Below, piece by piece: positions 7,193 through 12,242 of a stretch of DNA of 12,242 nt. The stretch's first letter is position 1; each line of letters starts with the position of its first letter. The notes under the pieces were generated by a model. It was not told the DNA's origin and made no database searches. It saw only the letters and a program-made list of their open reading frames with translations. This DNA comes from JBGLNL01 sp046484125 (GTDB lineage Bacteria; Chloroflexota; Dehalococcoidia; SZUA-161; SpSt-899), in contig JAWOBX010000055.1 in NCBI GenBank assembly GCA_046484125.1, positions 1 through 12,242 on the forward strand, given 5' to 3'. Position numbers and translations under genes: made by a program.

Positions 7193-7230
7193 GAGTATCC
7201 TTTGCGTACGGGTACAAACAATAGGCACTT

Positions 7231-7264
7231 GCCCATTTCAATGGGCGGAATCGCCCATTTTTTT
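7231..7264 (+). terminator. Two competing hairpins and a T7 tract (plus-strand terminator/antiterminator shape)
   Basis: ATGGGC at 7241-7246 can pair with GCCCAT at 7231-7236 (TTCA loop), or, as ATGGGCG 7241-7247, with CGCCCAT 7252-7258 (GAAT loop). The second stem runs into seven T (7258-7264), a good intrinsic terminator on the plus strand. No plus-strand gene ends here, so it may end a small plus-strand RNA. On the minus strand the same triple repeat might instead be a protein-binding site downstream of the regulator gene. Confidence 0.5.
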
Positions 7265-7288
7265 GACGGTTAATTTGTTGTCGCTCGT

Positions 7289-7320
7289 GCTGACGTGGTG
7301 CCGGTGATTGCTCCGTCAGC
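7289..7320 (-). terminator. Hairpin directly after the response regulator stop
   Basis: GCTGACG at 7289-7295 and CGTCAGC at 7314-7320 are perfect inverted arms with an 18-base loop. The outer arm touches the regulator stop codon. There is no T tract after it on the minus strand, so it is at best a weak or Rho-assisted terminator, or an RNA 3'-end stabiliser. Confidence 0.35.
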
Positions 7321-7974
7321 TCAGGCTTCGAGGCTGGTGAGGCCTTTCTTAATGGCGTACTTTATTAGTCCGCTCTGGCCGTGAACGCCAAGCTTTGTGA
7401 TAATGCTTGCCCTGTGATTGCGGACTGTCTTGGCACTGATGACCAGCATTCCGGCGATTTCCTCATTGGAATAGTCTTCGGCTATAAGTTTCAGTATCTC
7501 CCTTTCCCGTTCAGTCAGGCTTTCGAAGTGGTCCTCCTCTTCGGCGATTACGTCGCGCAGGTTCTCCACCACCATAGTAACCATTGAAGGGTAAAGGAAG
7601 GAATCACCGTGATAAACTGTAGAGATTGCGGATATCAGGTCTGTGGCAAGGGCGTGCTTGGGGATACAACCGGCAGCACCCGCTTTAATACTGGAAAGGA
7701 TGTATTCGCGATTATCGTGCTGGGTCAGGATTACAACCTTTACACCCTGTTGCTGCTTGTGTATTCTTCGCGTTGCCTCTAGTCCGTCCATCTGCGGCAT
7801 GGCTATATCCATCACAACCACGTCGGGCTTGAGGTGCTCAACCTGTTCGACAGCCTCTCTTCCGTTGGTTGCCTCTCCGATCACTTCCAGGTCATCACTC
7901 ATTGTCAGAAGAGCCTGAATTCCCTGCCGTACAATAGCGTGGTCATCCACAACCAGAACTTTTATTCGTGACAT
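7321..7974 (-). CDS. NarL/LuxR-family response regulator, 217 aa
   Basis: A DNA-binding response regulator. The receiver domain (1-125) has acidic residues D10 and D11, the phosphoacceptor D56 in VVVMDIAMP, the switch residue T84 and the conserved K106. A linker (126-150) leads to a LuxR/GerE helix-turn-helix (151-213) with LTEREREILKLIAEDYSNEEIA and recognition-helix sequence SAKTVRNHRASIITKLGV. Length and architecture are typical. It starts 15 bases after the kinase stop with a poor ribosome site, so translation is probably coupled to the kinase gene, its obvious phosphodonor. Targets are not identifiable; the shared leader motif near 6923 and 12006 is a candidate site, which would imply autoregulation and control of the neighbouring cluster. 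Confidence 0.95.
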   Translation of the reverse strand: MSRIKVLVVDDHAIVRQGIQALLTMSDDLEVIGEATNGREAVEQVEHLKPDVVVMDIAMPQMDGLEATRRIHKQQQGVKVVILTQHDNREYILSSIKAGAAGCIPKHALATDLISAISTVYHGDSFLYPSMVTMVVENLRDVIAEEEDHFESLTEREREILKLIAEDYSNEEIAGMLVISAKTVRNHRASIITKLGVHGQSGLIKYAIKKGLTSLEA

Positions 7975-7989
7975 AATGTAACACCGGCA

Positions 7990-10900
7990 TCAGACTGGTA
8001 TTTTAACGGAGATACTGGTTCCGTGACCCGGTTGTGATTGCAGGGTGAATATACCTTCCATTATCTCGGCCCGTTCCTGCATGCTGAGTAAACCCAGTCC
8101 ACCTCTTGCGTCTCTGGGATTTCTGCCCTCCTGCAAGTTAAATCCCTTTCCGTCGTCCTCGATATGGAGAGAGATTGAATCGCCGGCGAATTCAAGTATA
8201 ATTGTAGCATTTTTTGCCTTTGAGTGTCTGGCGATATTAGTTGTAGCCTCCTGGATGATTCTGAACAGGGCTGTCTCGATTTGAGGTGCCAGCTTCCTCT
8301 TACGTCCAAACGTCTTGAACGTGGCGGTTATACCAGCTTTGCCCAGATATTCCTCGGCCTGCCATCTCGCGGCGGCAAGCAGGCCAAGGTCGTCCAGCAT
8401 CGTAGGGCGAAGTTCATAGATGATATTTCGCACATCTACCAGCATATTTGTCAGTGAAAGCCTGGTTTGCCTGAGGTTCTCCTGGGCTTTTTCGAATCCC
8501 TTGGGGAGGGCTGCTATTGAGGCTTCGATCATAGCCGAGGCTCCGGTCAGGACCTGACTGGTCTGATCATGTAATTCCCGCGCGATCCTCCGGCGTTCCT
8601 CCTCCTGAAGCATGATAGCCTGTCGGAGTCCATCGCGGCGAATTTTCCCCTCGTGTTCCAGGTTTTCATAGAGAAGGGCGTTTTCAATGGAGGTGCTGAT
8701 CTGGTGACCAATCGTGGTTAGAAGCTCCCTCTCGTCCGGTGACAGTACGTGTCCCGCCTCAGTGAAAATAACCATTATCCCCATCGTGTTTCCTCTCACC
8801 GAAAGTGGCACCCACAAAGAGGATTGCAGGCGATTTCCGGCTGCATTATATAAAGGCTCCTGGAAATTCAGGAGCTCAGATTCGTCAATTGACTCTATAA
8901 AGACCGGTTCGCCCGTTTGCATAATCTTTCCGATAACGCCTTGATTGACATCAAGGTTTTCCAGGATAGCGGGATTCTGCTCATCGATTCCCCGGCATGC
9001 TTTCAGGTTCAGCATTTCCCTGCCTTCATCCAGGAGAGAGATAATACCGTGCTCAATACCGAGTATGTCCTGGATATTATCCAGTGTATTATTAAGGACA
9101 CCATCAAGGCGCAGTGACTGGCTGGACGTATAGGCGATTGTGTTGAGAATGGTGAGATCCCTGTTTTGCTGGCGAATTTGTCTCTCCGCCATCTGGCGCT
9201 CAAGGCCGTTTGCCACAATATCCCTGGTCATGCGCAGAGCCAGTATGGCATCATTTCCCCATTCACCTTCGGAAGATATGTTATCCAGTCCGATGAAGCC
9301 CGACCATTGTCCGGACAGTTGTATGGGCAGCATGACAAATGATTTTATATCCTGGCTTTCCACTAATTCGCGTTCGGCAGCGGCTTCAGGGGGCATACTG
9401 GTAACATCAACCACCTCGATTGGTTCCATGGCCTTCATTTTCTCGATCCACCACGGAAACGTATCGCAGTCAATGTTCTTAAGCCCGTCGATCTGGGGAA
9501 TGACGCCCTCTCTGCACCATTCATGGGTGTTGTCGATAATCTCCCCCTTTTTTCGGGTAAGGAAAACGTAAGCCCGGTCAGCTCCGGTCAAGTCGCCTGT
9601 ATCCCGTAAAGAATCCATGATTGCCTTATCCACATCAGCGATTCCGGTGAATCGGGAGGAGATGGTGGCAATCGTTTCCTCAAGTTGCAGTCTGTGGCGC
9701 AGTTCCCGCTCATTTCGCTTTCGGTGAGTTATATCCCTGAGTGTGCCGCAGACCTTATCCGGCTCGCCGTTTTCCTTCAATCGCAGTTGAGCGGTGATAG
9801 AGGACTGAACTATAGTCCCGTTCAGATCCAGCAACTGGATCTCGTAGTCAGTTACATAGCCGTTTCGCTGAATATACTCAAGGAATGCCTCACGCTCTTC
9901 AGGATACGCGTATAGTTTCCAGACGGAACTGTTGATGAGTTCTTCCCGGGTGTAATGGGAGATATTGCTGACTGAGGGGCTGAGCTCCACAATGGTGCCG
10001 TCGAACATGACTTCAAAATATAAATCCTGAATATTCTCAAATATAGATCTGTATTTCTCTTCGCTCTCACGAAGGGCGCTCTCCGCCAGCTTTTGATTTG
10101 TGACATCGCGAATGTGAATAACATGGCCTTTTACAGCCGGATCATGTACGTGATTACTGCCCGTTACTTGAACCGTCATCCAGTGGCCATCATGGTGTTT
10201 TATGCGTAGTTCCCGTTCCAGGAGAGTATCAGGATTGGCATTCAACTCCTTAAAGCCGCTTTCCGCCAGAGGAACGTCATCTGGATGCACCGGGAAATAG
10301 AGTCCTTTAGAAGTGTAGACGGCTGCTCTCAATCCCACCATTCGTTCATAGGCGGGACTTTCATACCGAACCAGGCCTTCTTCATCCACAATAAGCACCG
10401 CTTCCGCTGAATTCTCGATCAGCCATCGAAATCGCTCCTCGCTTTCTTTCAGAGCCCTCTCAGCGTCCTTCCTCTCGGTGATATCGCGTATTATGACCAG
10501 CGTTCCCTCTATCTCACCATCCCGCTCCAGCATCTTTGTACTTGCCTCAACGAATACCGGTTGTCCATCATTGCGACGGGCTTCAAATTCAGCAAGCTCC
10601 CCCTCACCCGATTCTATCCCTCGGCTGAACTCCCTTTTCATCTCTTTCATGGCCGGTTCATCAAGGAAGCCGAATTCCGCGAAGTTCTTTCCCCGAACTT
10701 CTTCCACTTTATATCCGAAGATGTCCTCTACCCTTGGGTTGACGTCGATTACCGTGCCATGAACGTCAATATAAGCTATCTCGTCTTTGGCGCTCTCGAA
10801 TATACGCCTGAATTTCTGCTCGCTTTCCCTCAAATCGTTCTCGGTCTGTTTTTGCATGGTGATGTCTGTCATAATCCCATGGAGCCCCTTTATCTCATTT

Positions 10901-11757
10901 CCCTCCTTGATGACGCGGCTGGAAGTCCTGACATAGTGAATAGTACCGTGTTTGTCAGTGACGCGAAATTCCGATGGCTCGATGATGTCTTCCTTAACAC
11001 GAAAAAAACTCTCGGCCACCCGGGGGAGGTCTTCATCTAATACGAAATTACGGAAGTGTTTACCTATTACTTCATCCGGTGAATATCCTGTCAGCCTGTG
11101 GATTATGGGGCTGATATAGGTAAAAACACCATCGGTATCAAGCGAAAATATAATGTCGTTGATATTCTCAACCAGGTCGCGATACTTTTCCTCTGAAGCG
11201 CGCAACTGTTCCTCAGTACGCCTGCGCTCCTCAATTTCCATTCGCAATTGCCGGTTAATTGCCTGCAGCTCCTCGGTACGGGATTTAACCATATCTTCGA
11301 GGTGTTCCCGATATGCTGTCAGTTCCTCCTCTGCCGCCTCGTGCTCGGTAGTATCATGAGAGGTTATCTGGATGGCGAACACGTTACCCGAGGCATCTTT
11401 GACTGGTTGCATGTAGGAAACAAAAAACCTGTCTCCCCGCGGCAGGGCTATCCAGTCCTCGAATTGCTCGCCTGTACCGCTATCAAGAATGCGTTTGACT
11501 CGCTCAATTGTGACGGGTAGGATAGCTGGTATAACCTTGCGAAGGGGTCTTCCAACGAAATCATGCGGCTTGCCTCCCAGGTATTCCGCTCCTATTTTGT
11601 TAATAAGAAGTATGTAACAGTATGGATCGATGTAAGTGATAGGTACTTCCGTATTATCTATCAATACCCTGTACCGTTCCTCCCCCGTAATTACCAGTTG
11701 TCGCAACCTTGTCATTTCGTCCAGCATCTGTTCCCTGGTTTTTTCTTCGTCCTTCAT
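7990..11757 (-). CDS. Soluble multi-PAS/GAF sensor histidine kinase (HisKA_3 type), 1255 aa
   Basis: A large NarX/DegS-class kinase without membrane segments or signal peptide, so it should sense a cytosolic cue. PAS1 is at about 25-138, followed by a coiled coil (140-187). PAS2-PAS5 follow at about 188-302, 312-427, 439-553 and 565-680, each introduced by an LxxSExxxR sequence; the serines at 188, 312, 439 and 565 show a steady 124-127 residue period. GAF1 lies at about 690-855 and GAF2 at 867-1030. The dimerisation domain contains H1063 in RRIARELHDQ. The ATPase domain has N1174, DDGKGF (1201-1206) and GGLGLLSMQER (1219-1229). The start has GGGGGTGA 7 bases upstream. Ligands are unknown: no heme- or cluster-binding motif stands out, though redox, oxygen or small-molecule sensing is common for such arrays. 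It should phosphorylate the adjacent NarL-type regulator. Confidence 0.95.
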   Translation of the reverse strand: MKDEEKTREQMLDEMTRLRQLVITGEERYRVLIDNTEVPITYIDPYCYILLINKIGAEYLGGKPHDFVGRPLRKVIPAILPVTIERVKRILDSGTGEQFEDWIALPRGDRFFVSYMQPVKDASGNVFAIQITSHDTTEHEAAEEELTAYREHLEDMVKSRTEELQAINRQLRMEIEERRRTEEQLRASEEKYRDLVENINDIIFSLDTDGVFTYISPIIHRLTGYSPDEVIGKHFRNFVLDEDLPRVAESFFRVKEDIIEPSEFRVTDKHGTIHYVRTSSRVIKEGNEIKGLHGIMTDITMQKQTENDLRESEQKFRRIFESAKDEIAYIDVHGTVIDVNPRVEDIFGYKVEEVRGKNFAEFGFLDEPAMKEMKREFSRGIESGEGELAEFEARRNDGQPVFVEASTKMLERDGEIEGTLVIIRDITERKDAERALKESEERFRWLIENSAEAVLIVDEEGLVRYESPAYERMVGLRAAVYTSKGLYFPVHPDDVPLAESGFKELNANPDTLLERELRIKHHDGHWMTVQVTGSNHVHDPAVKGHVIHIRDVTNQKLAESALRESEEKYRSIFENIQDLYFEVMFDGTIVELSPSVSNISHYTREELINSSVWKLYAYPEEREAFLEYIQRNGYVTDYEIQLLDLNGTIVQSSITAQLRLKENGEPDKVCGTLRDITHRKRNERELRHRLQLEETIATISSRFTGIADVDKAIMDSLRDTGDLTGADRAYVFLTRKKGEIIDNTHEWCREGVIPQIDGLKNIDCDTFPWWIEKMKAMEPIEVVDVTSMPPEAAAERELVESQDIKSFVMLPIQLSGQWSGFIGLDNISSEGEWGNDAILALRMTRDIVANGLERQMAERQIRQQNRDLTILNTIAYTSSQSLRLDGVLNNTLDNIQDILGIEHGIISLLDEGREMLNLKACRGIDEQNPAILENLDVNQGVIGKIMQTGEPVFIESIDESELLNFQEPLYNAAGNRLQSSLWVPLSVRGNTMGIMVIFTEAGHVLSPDERELLTTIGHQISTSIENALLYENLEHEGKIRRDGLRQAIMLQEEERRRIARELHDQTSQVLTGASAMIEASIAALPKGFEKAQENLRQTRLSLTNMLVDVRNIIYELRPTMLDDLGLLAAARWQAEEYLGKAGITATFKTFGRKRKLAPQIETALFRIIQEATTNIARHSKAKNATIILEFAGDSISLHIEDDGKGFNLQEGRNPRDARGGLGLLSMQERAEIMEGIFTLQSQPGHGTSISVKIPV

Positions 11758-11818
11758 ATGGGTTTCACCCCCTCCGCTGAATTACAACAATGGTGTTCCT
11801 GTAAAAACCTCAAATCGA

Positions 11819-11904
11819 CCCCCTCGGCCCTCCAGTCCTGGGGGAAGTTTGTGTTGGGGGACACCCCCGAAACCCCCGGCAGGAGTAATCTCCTGCACCT
11901 TTTT
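11819..11904. repeat. G5/C5 hairpin repeat element upstream of the kinase
   Basis: The stretch alternates CCCCC (11819-11823), GGGGG (11840-11844), GGGGG (11856-11860), CCCCC (11864-11868) and CCCCC (11873-11877). GGGGG-ACA-CCCCC forms a tight hairpin nested within an outer GGGG/CCCC and GTTT/AAAC stem. Next to it GCAGGAG (11879-11885) pairs with CTCCTGC (11890-11896) around TAAT, followed on the plus strand by ACC and five T. I recall very similar intergenic elements in Dehalococcoidia and related Chloroflexota genomes, but cannot verify this here. Its position in the kinase leader means it could affect transcript stability or translation. Confidence 0.6.
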
Positions 11905-12005
11905 GCAGTAAGTCCAACATTTTTTTCGATGCCGTTTTAGTAGCTACCCAATACAGAAACATTTACCATATTATTGACAGACCAAAAGAGCTGTTGACCG
12001 CTCCC

Positions 12006-12029
12006 ACTATCCCCCAACCCCGATGGAAT
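12006..12029 (-). promoter_or_regulatory. Leader motif shared with the 86-aa gene leader, copy B
   Basis: This partner of 6923-6946 shares the uninterrupted minus-strand decamer TTGGGGGATA and an ATTC 14 bases ahead of it. It lies about 250 bases before the kinase start. A GGAG/CTCC hairpin precedes it, as in copy A. A common operator or a common leader RNA element are both possible. Confidence 0.4.
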
Positions 12030-12207
12030 TTTTAAGTTGTGGAGTCACCTTGCAGCTCCGACCTCATGACTTGTTGAAGGGGTTCGCTTATAGAATGCCA
12101 TATAGCTGGGGTCACTCTTATCTCCGCTTCAGGGTGTATTGCCCGTCATGGCATTTATCGGCCGTTTGCCAGGCTGAGAAGACCATCTCCATTGATTGTT
12201 CCCGGCG

Positions 12208-12241
12208 AAAAAGGCTGCCAGGTTTCCGCCTGGCAGCCTTT
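12208..12241 (-). terminator. Intrinsic terminator of a gene beyond the right edge
   Basis: Bases 12210-12222 and 12229-12241 form a 13-bp stem (core GGCTGCCAGG/CCTGGCAGCC) with a six-base loop. Read on the minus strand it runs into five T (12212-12208). It should end a leftward transcript entering from outside the window, isolating the kinase operon. The plus-strand side has only TTTG before the window ends, so two-way function cannot be judged. Confidence 0.82.
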
Positions 12242-12242
12242 G

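Larger units (their letters stand above)
6868..7320. other. Gene-free stretch between response regulator and 86-aa gene
   Basis: About 450 bases without a supported gene. From right to left it contains a hairpin touching the regulator stop (7289-7320), the competing hairpins with a T7 tract (7231-7264), a perfect minus-strand TATAAT (7192-7187) with only a poor -35 region, a GGGAG/CTCCC hairpin (6956-6970) and the motif shared with the kinase leader (6923-6946). If transcription of the 86-aa gene starts near 7180, its leader would be about 310 bases. The only sizeable minus-strand frame here (7019-7228) starts at a GTG with no ribosome site and resembles nothing I know. Confidence 0.5.
11758..12207. 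other. Gene-free leader of the kinase gene
   Basis: About 450 bases without a supported gene. Nearest the kinase is the G5/C5 hairpin repeat (11819-11904); farther upstream come a minus-strand TAATAT (11973-11968) without a convincing -35, a GAGC/GCTC hairpin followed by TTTT on the minus strand (near 11979-12001), the shared motif (12006-12029) and a GGAG/CTCC hairpin (12041-12059). A start near 11960 would give a leader of about 200 bases. The only minus-strand frame of note here is 24 codons and unrecognised. Confidence 0.5.

Noticed and set aside
7019..7228. 69-codon minus-strand frame in the regulator/86-aa gap
   Set aside because: GTG start inside the competing-hairpin region, no ribosome site, no known motif, and it lies upstream of the only good -10 hexamer.
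7218..7240. Sigma-54 promoter suggested by GGCAC and TTGC
   Set aside because: The two elements are directly adjacent instead of being separated by the required bases, so the -24/-12 geometry is wrong.
11819..11904. CRISPR array suggested by repeated G5/C5 blocks
   Set aside because: The runs are short, unequally spaced and in both orientations; there are no regular direct repeats with unique spacers and no cas gene.
12130..12205. 24-codon minus-strand frame (MEMVFSAWQTADKCHDGQYT...) in the kinase leader
   Set aside because: Very short, no clear ribosome site, and no known family. A remnant of a larger gene cannot be excluded but is not supported.

Overview
All credible protein genes in this 12.2 kb window lie on the minus strand, so transcription runs from right to left. 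Base composition is moderate, by eye near half G+C. Together the tandem flavin/iron-sulfur oxidoreductases, the large soluble multi-PAS kinase and the G5/C5 hairpin repeat suggest an anaerobic or facultative bacterium. The hairpin repeat resembles intergenic elements I associate with Chloroflexota/Dehalococcoidia genomes. This placement is an inference, and no rRNA or marker gene is present to confirm it.

Layout in transcription order. (1) 12208-12241 is an intrinsic terminator for a gene beyond the right edge. (2) 11758-12207 is a 450-base leader without a gene; it holds a G5/C5 hairpin repeat and a motif shared with a second leader. (3) 7990-11757 and 7321-7974 form a two-component system: a 1255-residue soluble histidine kinase (five PAS, two GAF, HisKA_3, HATPase) followed 15 bases later by a NarL/LuxR-type response regulator. 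(4) 6868-7320 is a second non-coding stretch with a compact pair of competing hairpins and the second copy of the shared motif. (5) 6607-6867, 6112-6561 and 4747-6111 form a tight three-gene cluster: an unrecognised 86-residue protein, a two-CBS protein and a GT4-like glycosyltransferase. (6) 4277-4746 holds a 22-bp perfect hairpin terminator and a 64-base diverged repeat. (7) 2141-4276 and 105-2099 are two consecutive old-yellow-enzyme/FAD fusion oxidoreductases of the FadH/BaiCD/BaiH/trimethylamine dehydrogenase superfamily. (8) 1-104 carries the second copy of the 64-base repeat.

The kinase and regulator are an obvious functional pair. The shared leader motif upstream of both the kinase and the 86-aa/CBS/GT cluster makes co-regulation of those two units possible, but this is unproven. 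The two oxidoreductases probably act in one pathway that reduces or dehydrogenates enone/enoate-like compounds; the sequence does not reveal the substrate.

I found no complete undescribed system such as a defence island or CRISPR array. The best leads are non-coding: the repeated 3' element whose hairpin shows a covarying base pair, the competing hairpins at 7231-7264, and the shared leader motif.
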